A DNA stretch of 11,794 nucleotides from JBOGFI01 sp050743365 (GTDB taxonomy: Bacteria; Actinomycetota; Acidimicrobiia; IMCC26256; JACDBD01). The notes under the pieces are model-generated. The model made no database searches. It had not been told where the DNA came from and saw only the letters and a program-made list of their open reading frames with translations. A program made the translations under genes and the position numbers. Below, piece by piece: positions 1 through 6,878 of the stretch. The stretch covers positions 1-11,794 of the forward strand of contig JBOGFI010000172.1 in NCBI GenBank assembly GCA_050743365.1, in the 5' to 3' direction. Each line of letters opens with the position of its first letter. The first letter of the stretch is position 1.

Positions 1-5
1 TCCCT

Positions 6-28
6 GCGCCGCAGGGTCCCTGCGGCGC
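6..28. repeat. GC-rich perfect inverted repeat (hairpin) downstream of the SDR gene
   Basis: Arms GCGCCGCAGGG (6-16) and CCCTGCGGCGC (18-28) are perfectly complementary around a single T. It lies 12 bases beyond the SDR stop codon, so in minus-strand RNA it could act as a terminator or 3' stabilising hairpin. There is no clear U-tract. It resembles the hairpin at 1042-1064. The window starts within related sequence: TCCCTGCG at 1-8 recurs at 17-24, so a longer repeat may continue to the left. Confidence 0.6.
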
Positions 29-39
29 GGCCGGTCGCC

Positions 40-942
40 TCAGAGGATCATGGGCGGGATCTTCCCGCCCTCGGCGCCGAAGAGGTCAGCCTTCCTGGCG
101 GCGAGCTCGTCGATGGTCCAGCGGGCGCCCTTGTCGATCCGGCTCTCGACCGACCAGCCGCCCATGCGGTGCACGTGCCCCGCCCAGACGACGAACACCT
201 GCCCGCTCACGTCGCCGGCGGCCGGGGAGGCGAGGAACCCAACCAGCGGGGCGATGTTGTCGGGATGCATCTCGTCGAACGCGCCCTCCTCGGCGGTACC
301 GAAGCCCTCGAAGGTCCGCTCGGTCATGCGGGTCCGGGCCCGGGGGGCGATGGCGTTGACGGTGACGCCGTACTTCTCGAGCTCACGGGCGAGAACGATC
401 GTCATCGCCGCGATCCCGGCCTTGGCCGCGGCGTAGTTGAGCTGGCCGGCGTTGCCGTACAGCCCGGCCTCGCTCGAGGTGTTGACGATGCGTCCGTAGA
501 CCTCCTCGCCCGCCTTGCCCCGCTCCCGCCAGTAGGCGGCGGTGAAGCGCGACGGCGCGAAATGGCCCTTCAGGTGCACCCCGATGACCGCGTCCCAGTC
601 CTCCTCGCCCATGTTGAAGCTCATCCGGTCGCGCAGGATGCCGGCGTTGTTCACCAGGACGTTGACGTCGCCGTAGGTCTCGATCGCCTGATTGACCAGG
701 CGCTGGGCGCCCTCCCAGTCGGCGACGTCGTCGTAGTTGGCGACGGCCTCCCCGCCCGCGGCGGTGATCTCGTCGACGACCAGCTGGGCGTGGCGGGTGT
801 CGGCGCCGGTGCCGTCCCACTCGCCGCCGAGGTCGTTGACCACGACCCGGGCGCCCTCGGCCGCCAGCACCATCGCCTCGCCCCTGCCGATCCCGCGGCC
901 GGCGCCGGTGACGACGGCCACCTTCCCGTCGAGTGTGCCCAA
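40..942 (-). CDS. SDR-family oxidoreductase, MFE-2-like 3-hydroxyacyl-CoA dehydrogenase type
   Basis: This 300-residue short-chain dehydrogenase probably oxidises a 3-hydroxyacyl-CoA (or a related hydroxy compound) with NAD(P). Visible features are the Rossmann nucleotide motif TGAGRGIG (12-19), NNAG (98-101), and catalytic Ser157, Tyr170 and Lys174 (YAAAK). The block around YGRIVNTSSEAGLYGN and IAPRARTRMT resembles the dehydrogenase domain of peroxisomal multifunctional enzyme 2 (17-beta-HSD4). The usual Asn of the N-S-Y-K tetrad is His123 in VHLKG, as in that family. The C-terminal extension after about residue 245 (VVWAGHVHRMGGWSVE) is typical of this subgroup. The start is TTG, chosen because AGGAGG lies 4 bases upstream. 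It diverges from the thiolase gene, which fits joint use in beta-oxidation. The family is certain; the substrate is not known. Confidence 0.9.
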   Translation of the reverse strand: MGTLDGKVAVVTGAGRGIGRGEAMVLAAEGARVVVNDLGGEWDGTGADTRHAQLVVDEITAAGGEAVANYDDVADWEGAQRLVNQAIETYGDVNVLVNNAGILRDRMSFNMGEEDWDAVIGVHLKGHFAPSRFTAAYWRERGKAGEEVYGRIVNTSSEAGLYGNAGQLNYAAAKAGIAAMTIVLARELEKYGVTVNAIAPRARTRMTERTFEGFGTAEEGAFDEMHPDNIAPLVGFLASPAAGDVSGQVFVVWAGHVHRMGGWSVESRIDKGARWTIDELAARKADLFGAEGGKIPPMIL

Positions 943-1003
943 TGCTCCTCCTACGACTTCTTACGCTCTGCGCCGGCGCGATTACTGACAGCTTTCCCGC
1001 TCT

Positions 1004-1018
1004 CGGCCCTGCGGGCCG
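1004..1018. repeat. Short perfect hairpin in the SDR/thiolase divergent intergenic region
   Basis: Arms CGGCCC and GGGCCG are separated by TGC. It lies in a strongly GC-skewed stretch (about 1000-1070) that also contains the larger hairpin at 1042-1064. No protein or promoter is apparent in this stretch. It could lie in the 5' leader of the SDR transcript if that starts far upstream. Confidence 0.4.
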
Positions 1019-1041
1019 GGCCGCTCGGGCCCCGGCTCGCT

Positions 1042-1064
1042 GCGGCGCAGGGTACCTGCGCCGC
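1042..1064. repeat. GC-rich inverted repeat, second copy of the hairpin at 6-28
   Basis: Perfect 10-base arms GCGGCGCAGG (1042-1051) and CCTGCGCCGC (1055-1064) around a 3-base GTA. Aligned with 6-28, 20 of 23 positions agree. Two of the three differences (4th and 20th position) pair with each other and swap C-G for G-C, so pairing is kept. The two copies flank the SDR gene. This looks like a small intergenic repeat family rather than a gene-specific terminator. Confidence 0.55.
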
Positions 1065-1088
1065 GCCCGCTCACCTCGGCCGCCAGTA

Positions 1089-1102
1089 TGACGGCGGCGT
1101 CA
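1089..1102. promoter_or_regulatory. Palindromic putative operator TGACG-N4-CGTCA upstream of thiolase
   Basis: TGACG and CGTCA flank GCGG, three bases before the candidate -10 box TAGGCT. The same 10 defined positions recur at 5588-5601 and 11432-11445 upstream of two other catabolic genes. The spacing and symmetry suit a dimeric repressor or activator. It could also affect the divergent SDR gene, 147 bp away. I do not recognise the cognate regulator. Confidence 0.55.
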
Positions 1103-1105
1103 GGG

Positions 1106-1111
1106 TAGGCT
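1106..1111 (+). promoter_or_regulatory. Candidate -10 box (TAGGCT) of the thiolase gene
   Basis: TAGGCT matches the TANNNT form seen before other genes here. It would give a leader of about 36 bases containing the ribosome binding site AGGAG (1143-1147), 7 bases before ATG 1155. No convincing -35 element is visible, as expected if an activator or a degenerate -35 is used. Confidence 0.45.
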
Positions 1112-1154
1112 GACGGTCCGTTCCACCACCGGTCCGGCCCGCAGGAGACCGTTC

Positions 1155-2342
1155 ATGGGCGACGCCGTCATCGTCTCGGCCGCGCGCACGGCCATCGCCA
1201 CCGCCCGTCGCGGCTCGCTCATGGACGTCGACGTGTTCGAGCTGGCCAAGGCGGCCGTGGGCGAGGCGCTCAAGCGCTCGGGTGTTCCCGGTGACGACGT
1301 CGACGACGTCGTGATGGGGGAGGTCCTCCAGGGCGGCGGCTGCGTGGCGCGCTACGCCGCCCTCGAGCTCGGGCTCACCGAGGTGCCGGGCCTCGCGCAC
1401 AACCGGCACTGCGCCTCGGGTATGGCGCCGGTGCACACGGCCGCAGGGAGCATCCGGGCCGGCATGGACCGGGTCGTCATCGCGGGTGGCGCCGAGAGCA
1501 TCACCCAGTCGCCCCTGTCGATGAAGAAGCTGCCCGGCTCCTACTCGGGCGTGCAGCCTTGGCTCTCGCCCAGCCACCCCGCGACACCCGACGCGCCGAC
1601 CATGGACATGTCGATCACCGTCGGGTGGAACACCGCGGTGAAGTGCGACGTGAGCCGCGAGGAGCAGGACCACTGGGCCTACCACTCTCACATGCGGGCC
1701 GTCGCCACCATCGACCAGGGCCGGTTCAAGGACGAGATCTTCGCGATGGAGGTGCCGGCGAGAAGGCGGGGCGAGACCCGCACGTTCGACACCGACGAGC
1801 ACCCGCGCCGCGACACGTCGATGGAGAAGCTTGCGAAGCTCCCGCCGCTCCACCCCGAGATCGAGGGCTTCAGCATCACCGCCGGCAACTCGTCGGGTCT
1901 CAATGACGCTTCGTGCGCGATGGTCATCTGCGACGGCGACTACGCGCGGGAGCACGGCCTCGAGCCGTTGGCCGTCATCCGCTCGTGGGCCTCGGTGGGC
2001 GTCCCCCCCGCCGAGACGGGCACGGCGCCGACGCTGGCGATCCCCAAGGCCGTCAAGCGCGCCGGGCTCCGGCTCGACGACATGAAGCTGGTGGAGATCA
2101 ACGAGGCGTTCGCCTCCATGGCGGTGGCGTCGAGCCGCATCCTCGGGTTCCCGCACGAGATCGTGAACGTGAACGGCAGCGGATGCAGCCTCGGCCACCC
2201 GGTGGCCGCCACCGGTGCCCGGATGATCACCACGCTCATCTATGAGCTGCGCCGTCGCGGCGGCGGCTGCGGCGTCGTCAGCATGTGCGCCGGCGGCGGC
2301 ATGGGCTCGGCGACGGTGATCGAGGTGCTTCCACCCTCCTAG
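1155..2342 (+). CDS. Thiolase family protein (acetyl-CoA C-acyltransferase)
   Basis: This 395-residue thiolase would cleave 3-ketoacyl-CoA with CoA to give a shortened acyl-CoA plus acetyl-CoA (or run the reverse condensation). The nucleophilic cysteine is Cys86 in NRHCASGM. NEAFA (316-320), the GHP histidine His348 in GSGCSLGHPVAATGAR, and Cys378 in CAGGGMGSA complete the active site. Length is normal for the family (about 390). The ATG start is supported by AGGAG 7 bases upstream. The GSGCSLGHPVA loop differs from the common GGAIALGHP form, so it belongs to a divergent clade, perhaps acting on larger or branched acyl chains (inference). It diverges from the hydroxyacyl-CoA dehydrogenase-like SDR, its likely pathway neighbour. 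A palindrome and a -10 box precede it. Confidence 0.93.
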   Translation: MGDAVIVSAARTAIATARRGSLMDVDVFELAKAAVGEALKRSGVPGDDVDDVVMGEVLQGGGCVARYAALELGLTEVPGLAHNRHCASGMAPVHTAAGSIRAGMDRVVIAGGAESITQSPLSMKKLPGSYSGVQPWLSPSHPATPDAPTMDMSITVGWNTAVKCDVSREEQDHWAYHSHMRAVATIDQGRFKDEIFAMEVPARRRGETRTFDTDEHPRRDTSMEKLAKLPPLHPEIEGFSITAGNSSGLNDASCAMVICDGDYAREHGLEPLAVIRSWASVGVPPAETGTAPTLAIPKAVKRAGLRLDDMKLVEINEAFASMAVASSRILGFPHEIVNVNGSGCSLGHPVAATGARMITTLIYELRRRGGGCGVVSMCAGGGMGSATVIEVLPPS

Positions 2343-2346
2343 ATGT

Positions 2347-2391
2347 TGATGCGTCTCCTGGGTACCAGGGTGGTACCTAGAGGACGCATCA
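2347..2391. terminator. Long imperfect inverted repeat between converging thiolase and nitrilase genes
   Basis: A 20-base arm (2347-2366) pairs with 2372-2391 around the loop AGGGT. The outer nine pairs (TGATGCGTC with GACGCATCA) and the inner six (GGTACC with GGTACC) are perfect. Of the three mismatches between them, two become G-U wobbles in plus-strand RNA and one is C-A. It begins 5 bases after the thiolase stop. There is no U-tract on either side, so it would be an L-shaped or Rho-assisted bidirectional terminator, or a 3' stabilising hairpin. Confidence 0.6.
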
Positions 2392-2415
2392 TGGGGCTCG
2401 GCGGCGCCCGACGCC

Positions 2416-3375
2416 CTAGTCGGGCTCGCTCGGCGGCTCCGTCGTCTCGAAGGTGACCGCCGGCTTCGGCCGGGAGTCGACCGTGAGCCGGAAGACGTCG
2501 GGCCGGGCGTAGTGGCCGACGGGGTCGAAGATCCGCCGAGACCCCCGCGCCCCGGCGAGGTCGAGCTCGGCGTACACGGTCCCCTCCTCGCCGACGAGGG
2601 GGCCGGCGAGGACCTCCCCCCCGGGACCGACGATCGTCGTGTTCCCGCGGCTGAGAAAGGCGTCGTCGCCACCTCGGTACAGCTCGTCGAGACCGGGGAA
2701 CGCATCGGCGACGTCGGGGTCGCGCTGGAACGGCGTGATCCCGATCACGTGCACGCGGCCTTCCTTGGCGATGTGCCGCAGCGTGGGCACCCACGTGTCG
2801 GAGTTGTCCCAGGTCGGCGCGAGGTAGATGTCGATGCCCTGGCCGAAGAGCGCGGCGCGGGCCAGCGGCATGTAGTTCTCCCAGCAGATCAGGCCGCCGA
2901 GCCGGCCGATGGCGGTGTCGTGGACGGTGAGGCCGGAGCCGTCGCCCATGCCCCATACCAGCCGCTCGCCGCCGGTCGGCATCAGCTTGCGGTGCGTCCC
3001 CAAGACCCTGCCGTCGGGACCGAGGTAGAGCAGCGAGTTGTACAAGGTGCTGCCGTGGACGTCGCGCTCCTCCACGCCGATGGCCACGAACGCGCCCGCC
3101 CGGCGGGCCGCATCACCCAGGCGATCGGTCGCGTCGCTCGGCACGACGACGGCCTGCTCCTGGAGCCGGCCGAAGAGCCCGGCGTCGTTCCAGGGCTGCG
3201 TGCGCCAGACCCAGTCGGGATACCCGGGGACGAACACCTCGCCGAACGCGACGAGGGCGGCGCCGTTGGTGCCCGCCTCCTCGATCAGGCCGCAGGCCTT
3301 CTCGACGGTGGCATCGCGGTCGAGGTAGACGGGTGTTGCCTGGACCGCGGCGGCGGTGACCTTCTCCTGGCTCAT
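2416..3375 (-). CDS. Nitrilase (carbon-nitrogen hydrolase family)
   Basis: This 319-residue cytoplasmic enzyme is expected to hydrolyse a nitrile to the carboxylic acid and ammonia. The catalytic triad of the family is visible: Glu46 (AFGEVFVPGYPDW), Lys130 (THRKLMPT) and Cys164 (GGLICWENYMPL). The CWE signature after the nucleophile and the VPGYPDW block place it with true nitrilases and cyanide hydratases rather than amidases or N-carbamoylases. Length is slightly short for the branch (about 310-370) but complete. The ATG start has a good site, GGAGG, about 5 bases upstream. It diverges from the hisN-like gene with about 73 bp between them. An amidase and an amidohydrolase lie further right, hinting at nitrile or amide use, but no nitrile hydratase is seen. 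The substrate is unknown. Confidence 0.92.
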   Translation of the reverse strand: MSQEKVTAAAVQATPVYLDRDATVEKACGLIEEAGTNGAALVAFGEVFVPGYPDWVWRTQPWNDAGLFGRLQEQAVVVPSDATDRLGDAARRAGAFVAIGVEERDVHGSTLYNSLLYLGPDGRVLGTHRKLMPTGGERLVWGMGDGSGLTVHDTAIGRLGGLICWENYMPLARAALFGQGIDIYLAPTWDNSDTWVPTLRHIAKEGRVHVIGITPFQRDPDVADAFPGLDELYRGGDDAFLSRGNTTIVGPGGEVLAGPLVGEEGTVYAELDLAGARGSRRIFDPVGHYARPDVFRLTVDSRPKPAVTFETTEPPSEPD

Positions 3376-3436
3376 GACTTCCTCCCGACGCGCGGTGTTG
3401 ATTGTGCCTTACCGCCCGGCGCGGCGTGCTCGCCGG

Positions 3437-3442
3437 TAGATT
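3437..3442 (+). promoter_or_regulatory. Candidate -10 box (TAGATT) for the hisN-like gene
   Basis: TAGATT fits TANNNT and ends 6 bases before the ATC at 3449, where family similarity places the N-terminus. This is the same geometry as the leaderless starts at 4255, 10190, 10209 and 11462. It overlaps an in-frame TAG that closes the frame upstream. Confidence 0.45.
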
Positions 3443-3448
3443 CGGACG

Positions 3449-4210
3449 ATCGACGACGACCTCGCGTTTGCGCTCGAGCTGGCGGACGCCGCCGACGAGA
3501 TCACGCGCCGCCGGTTCCGGGCGCGCGACCTGACGGTGGAGACCAAGCCCGACCTGACGCCGGTGACCGAGGCCGATCGGGCGGTGGAGGAGGCGCTGCG
3601 CGAGCGCATCGATCGCGACTGCCCCGGTGACGGTGTGCTGGGCGAGGAGCTCGGCGACCGCGCCGGTGACGGCGAGCGTCGCTGGATCATCGACCCTATC
3701 GACGGCACGAACAACTACGTGCGGGGCGTGCCGGTGTGGGCCACGCTGATCGCGCTGGAGCGGGGGGGCCAGCTCCAGGTCGGTGTGGTGTCGGCGCCTG
3801 CGCTCGGCGCCCGCTGGTGGGCGTCCCGCGGGACGGGGGCCTATGCCGACGGCCGCGCGATTCGCGTGTCGCAGGTGAAGAGCCTCGATGACGCGCACCT
3901 CTGCTACGACAGCATCCCGGCCTTCGATGAGCACGGGCTCACCGACCGGTTCCTGCGGCTGGCGCGCCGATGCTGGCGCACCCGGGCCTTCGGCGACTTC
4001 TGGCAGCACGTGCTCGTCGCCGAAGGCGCGGTCGACGTTGCCATCGAGCCCGCGGTGAACCTCTGGGATCTCGCCCCCTTGCTGGTGATCGTGGAGGAGG
4101 CGGGCGGCCGGCTCACTGACCTCGCCGGCGAGGCGTCTGCCTCCGGCGGAAGCGTCGTGACCACCAACGGCCTGCTCCACGACGAGGTTCTCGCGGCGCT
4201 GCGAGCGTGA
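3449..4210 (+). CDS. hisN: Histidinol-phosphatase HisN-like, inositol monophosphatase superfamily
   Basis: Probable Mg-dependent phosphatase of 253 residues. From memory it closely matches mycobacterial HisN, which dephosphorylates histidinol phosphate in histidine synthesis. Visible metal-site motifs are GEE (65-67), DPIDGT (82-87) and WDL (206-208). HisN-like blocks include TKPDLTPVTEADRAVE (32-47) and VRGVPVWATLIA (91-102). Odd point: between the in-frame TAG at 3437 and the GTG at 3536 there is no ATG, GTG or TTG, yet the family's first helix (DDLAFALELADAADEIT) is encoded from 3455. I therefore place the start at the ATC of 3449; ATT 3440 or ACG 3446 are alternatives. GTG 3536 would remove 29 conserved residues. 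No other his gene is present, so an IMP-type or other sugar-phosphate phosphatase remains possible. Confidence 0.82.
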   Translation: MDDDLAFALELADAADEITRRRFRARDLTVETKPDLTPVTEADRAVEEALRERIDRDCPGDGVLGEELGDRAGDGERRWIIDPIDGTNNYVRGVPVWATLIALERGGQLQVGVVSAPALGARWWASRGTGAYADGRAIRVSQVKSLDDAHLCYDSIPAFDEHGLTDRFLRLARRCWRTRAFGDFWQHVLVAEGAVDVAIEPAVNLWDLAPLLVIVEEAGGRLTDLAGEASASGGSVVTTNGLLHDEVLAALRA

Positions 4211-4241
4211 GCGCACGACCTGTCGTTTTGCCCTCCTGACG

Positions 4242-4247
4242 TAAGGT
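4242..4247 (+). promoter_or_regulatory. Candidate -10 box (TAAGGT) of a leaderless FGGY kinase gene
   Basis: TAAGGT ends 7 bases before ATG 4255, with no ribosome binding site between. A lone TGACG (4237-4241), a half-site of the palindrome found upstream of three other genes, abuts it, but the second half is missing. Confidence 0.5.
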
Positions 4248-4254
4248 CCGCCGC

Positions 4255-5583
4255 ATGGCGGCAGAGGTCACGGTCGGCATCGACATCGGCACCACGTCGG
4301 TCAAGGCGATCGCTGCCGACGGTGACGGCGGCGTCGTCGCCCGGGCGCGCGTGCCGCACCGGCTCGTCGTACCCACGCCGGACCGCCTCGAGCACGACGC
4401 CGGCGAGGCCTGGCGGCGCGGCCCGCAGGCCGCGTTGACCGGTCTCGGCGTGGACCCGAGCGAAGTGAAGGGCGTGAGCGTGGCGGCGATGGTCCCGTCG
4501 CTCACCGCCGTCGACGACGCCGGGGTGCCGATCACCCCCGGCCTGCTCTACGGCGACGAGCGCGGCCGCACCGGGTCGACGGGAAGCCCGGTCGAGAGCG
4601 GCGAGCTCGTGGCGTTCCTGCGCTGGAGCGCGCGCGAAGCGCCCGACGCGCACGGCTTCTGGCCCGCACAGGCCGTCGCCAATGATGCGCTGTCGGGTGA
4701 GGCGGTGCTCGACACGTCGACGGCTGCCACCGCGTTCCCCCTGTTCGACTGGACGAGCTGGGACGAGAAGGTCGCGGCGGAGAACGGCGCCCGCACCGAC
4801 CAGCTGCCGAGGCTCGTACCCACGGCGTGGGAAGCGGGACGCGTCGGCGGCGACGGCCCCCCGCTCGCCTCCGGGTGCATCGACGCGCTGGCCGAGCAGC
4901 TCGTCGCCGGGGCCGACGACCACGGGGACGTGCTCGTCATCCTGGGCACCACGCTCATCGTCTGGGTCGTGACCGAGGGCGACGCCTCGGTGTCGGGCTA
5001 CTTCACGATCCCTCACACCGCCGCCGGCAAGATGCTCGTCGGCGGGCCGAGCAACGCCGGCGGGCTCTTTCTCAACTGGGTCACCGCGCTGGTCGGCGAG
5101 GCCGACGGCGGTGCACCGGACGATCCCGGCCGGGTCCCGCTCTGGGCGCCGTACCCCCGCGGCGAGCGGGTGCCGTTCCACGACGCCGCCTGTCGCGCCG
5201 CCCTCACCGAGCTCGACCTCACGCACGATGCGAGCGCGCTGCGTCGCGCCGCCTACGAGGCGTCCGGCTTCTGCGCCCGACGGATGATCGACGCCTCGGG
5301 CGTCGACGCCAACCGCATCGTGGCCACCGGCGGCGGGACCCGGGTCGACGAGTGGGTCCGGAGCCTGGCCGACGCGACCGGGCTGCCGGTCGACTGCGTC
5401 GCCGTGCCCGAGGGCGGGGCGCTGGGATCGGCCTGGCTGGCCCGCATCGCGGCCGGCCTGGAGGACAAGATGGCGATGCCCGAAGGGCGGCGCTGGGCCC
5501 GCACCGGGCGCCGGGTGGAGCCCGACTCCCGCTGGCGGGCGGCCGTCGCCGAGCGCTACGAGCGGTTCCTCGCGCTGCCCTAG
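4255..5583 (+). CDS. FGGY-family carbohydrate kinase, xylulokinase-like
   Basis: A 442-residue ATP-dependent sugar or polyol kinase of the two-domain ribonuclease-H-like fold. The N-terminal phosphate loop is VGIDIGTTSVKA (7-18). The probable catalytic base is Asp210 in LASGCIDALAEQL. The ATP-binding region of the C-terminal domain shows GTT (231-233), GGPSNAGG (263-270) and ATGGGTRVDEW (357-367), followed by the PEGGALGSAWLA helix. It is shorter than typical xylulokinases (about 480-500). The usual substrate-side WxDxR is replaced by YGDERGR (99-105), so the substrate cannot be named. The ATG is leaderless, 44 bases after the hisN-like stop, so it has its own promoter candidate although cotranscription is possible. 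Its stop codon overlaps a TAGGCT that may serve the P450 gene. Confidence 0.87.
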   Translation: MAAEVTVGIDIGTTSVKAIAADGDGGVVARARVPHRLVVPTPDRLEHDAGEAWRRGPQAALTGLGVDPSEVKGVSVAAMVPSLTAVDDAGVPITPGLLYGDERGRTGSTGSPVESGELVAFLRWSAREAPDAHGFWPAQAVANDALSGEAVLDTSTAATAFPLFDWTSWDEKVAAENGARTDQLPRLVPTAWEAGRVGGDGPPLASGCIDALAEQLVAGADDHGDVLVILGTTLIVWVVTEGDASVSGYFTIPHTAAGKMLVGGPSNAGGLFLNWVTALVGEADGGAPDDPGRVPLWAPYPRGERVPFHDAACRAALTELDLTHDASALRRAAYEASGFCARRMIDASGVDANRIVATGGGTRVDEWVRSLADATGLPVDCVAVPEGGALGSAWLARIAAGLEDKMAMPEGRRWARTGRRVEPDSRWRAAVAERYERFLALP

Positions 5584-5587
5584 GCTC

Positions 5588-5601
5588 TGACGGGCACGTC
5601 A
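5588..5601. promoter_or_regulatory. Palindromic putative operator TGACG-N4-CGTCA upstream of P450
   Basis: TGACG and CGTCA flank GGCA, and the arms extend one more pair (C at 5587, G at 5602). It lies in the 33-bp gap between the kinase stop and the P450 start. Here the possible -10 box TAGGCT (5581-5586, overlapping the kinase stop) is upstream of the palindrome, unlike the arrangement at 1089 and 11432. A regulator bound here would block transcription or translation of the P450 gene. Confidence 0.5.
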
Positions 5602-5616
5602 GCTTCGGAGGGCGCG

Positions 5617-6858
5617 GTGGTCCAGGCCGAGCACGTTCCGGTCGATCCGTACGCGGACTTCGATCCCATGGCGCAGTTCCGCGGCACTGTCGCCGGCGAC
5701 GTGCGCGACCCGTACCCGGCGCTCGCCGAGAAGCGGCGCACTACGCCGGTCGAGCGCCGTCGCGACCCCGGCTTCGGCGGGCTCGAGCGCGACGCCTACT
5801 CGGTCTACCGCTACGACGACGTCAGCCGGGTGATGCGCGACAACGAAGCTTTCTCGTCGTCGGCGATCGGGGACGTCATGGGCCTGGCAATGGGCCCCTA
5901 CGTGATGGTCGGCCTCGATGAGCCCGAGCACCGGCGTCACCGCAACCTCGTGGCCGAGGCCTTCCGGCAGCGCAGCCTCTCCCGCTGGGAGCCCGAGCTC
6001 GTCGCGCCCGTTGCCGACGAGCTCATCGACCGTTTCGCGGACCGGGGCCGCGCCGAGCTCGTCCGCGAGCTCACGTTCCGGCTCCCGATCCAGGTGATCG
6101 CCGTCATCCTCGGGCTGCCGCGCTCCGACCACGCCCAGTTCCACCGCTGGGCGATGGCGATCATCAACTTCCCCGCCGACCCCGAGACCGGGTTCGCCAC
6201 CAGCGCGGAGCTGGCGCGGTACTTCGCCGGCGTGTGCGAGGAGCGGCGTTCCGACCGGCGCGACGACGTCATCAGCGATCTCGTCCACGCCGAGCTCGAC
6301 GGCGACCGCCTCGACGAGGAGGAGATCCTCTCCTTCCTGCGTCTGCTCCTCCCGGCCGGCGCCGAGACGACGTACCGGGCGAGCGGCAACTTCCTGTTCG
6401 GGCTGCTCTCGCGACCCGAACAGCTCGATGCGCTGCGCGCCGACCGTTCGCACATGCCGCAGGCGGTCGAGGAGGCGATCCGGTGGGAGCCGCCGTTGCT
6501 GATCACCGAGCGGCGGGCCACCCGCGACGTCGACGTCGCCGGCGTCACGATCCCTGCCGGTGCGGAGGTCGTCGTCTGCACCGCGTCGGCCAGCCACGAC
6601 GAGACCCGCTGGCAGCTGCCCGACGAGTTCGACATCTTCCGGCCGCCCCAGCCCCACGCCTCGTTCGGAGTCGGCCCCCACATGTGCCTGGGGATGCACC
6701 TCGCCCGCATGGAGATGCGCGTCGTCGCCGACCGGCTGCTCGACCGCTGCCCGAGGCTGCGGCTCGACCCCGAGGCGGTGGAGCGCGACGACCCGCACAT
6801 CCACGGCGAGACGTTCCGGTCGCCGACCTCCCTCCCGGTCGTGTTCGACGCCGCGTAG
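5617..6858 (+). CDS. Cytochrome P450 (bacterial class I type)
   Basis: A 413-residue soluble monooxygenase that would insert oxygen into an unidentified substrate using electrons from a ferredoxin. In order: the C-helix region DEPEHRRHRN (101-110), the I-helix oxygen motif AGAETT (247-252), the K-helix ExxR (Glu286, Arg289), and the haem loop FGVGPHMCLG with Cys357 as the thiolate ligand. The usual ANRDP after the K helix is changed to ASASHDETRW (322-331). The phenylalanine before the haem loop and the LARMEM helix are typical. The GTG start has GGAGG 5 bases upstream. The ferredoxin at 10209 is a plausible electron donor, though 3.4 kb away. A Nudix gene follows after 20 bases and is probably cotranscribed. 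No membrane segment, as expected for bacteria. Confidence 0.95.
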   Translation: MVQAEHVPVDPYADFDPMAQFRGTVAGDVRDPYPALAEKRRTTPVERRRDPGFGGLERDAYSVYRYDDVSRVMRDNEAFSSSAIGDVMGLAMGPYVMVGLDEPEHRRHRNLVAEAFRQRSLSRWEPELVAPVADELIDRFADRGRAELVRELTFRLPIQVIAVILGLPRSDHAQFHRWAMAIINFPADPETGFATSAELARYFAGVCEERRSDRRDDVISDLVHAELDGDRLDEEEILSFLRLLLPAGAETTYRASGNFLFGLLSRPEQLDALRADRSHMPQAVEEAIRWEPPLLITERRATRDVDVAGVTIPAGAEVVVCTASASHDETRWQLPDEFDIFRPPQPHASFGVGPHMCLGMHLARMEMRVVADRLLDRCPRLRLDPEAVERDDPHIHGETFRSPTSLPVVFDAA

Positions 6859-6878
6859 GGCGCGGCGTCAGCCGTATC

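Noticed and set aside
1071..2705. Long minus-strand open frame across the thiolase gene
   Set aside because: It is antisense to a thiolase with all catalytic motifs; its His/Arg/Gly-rich translation is a GC-driven shadow.
6234..6878. Long N-terminal extension of the Nudix frame
   Set aside because: It lies entirely over conserved P450 sequence in another frame and is Arg/Pro-rich; the Nudix_hydro_N domain begins just after GTG 6879.
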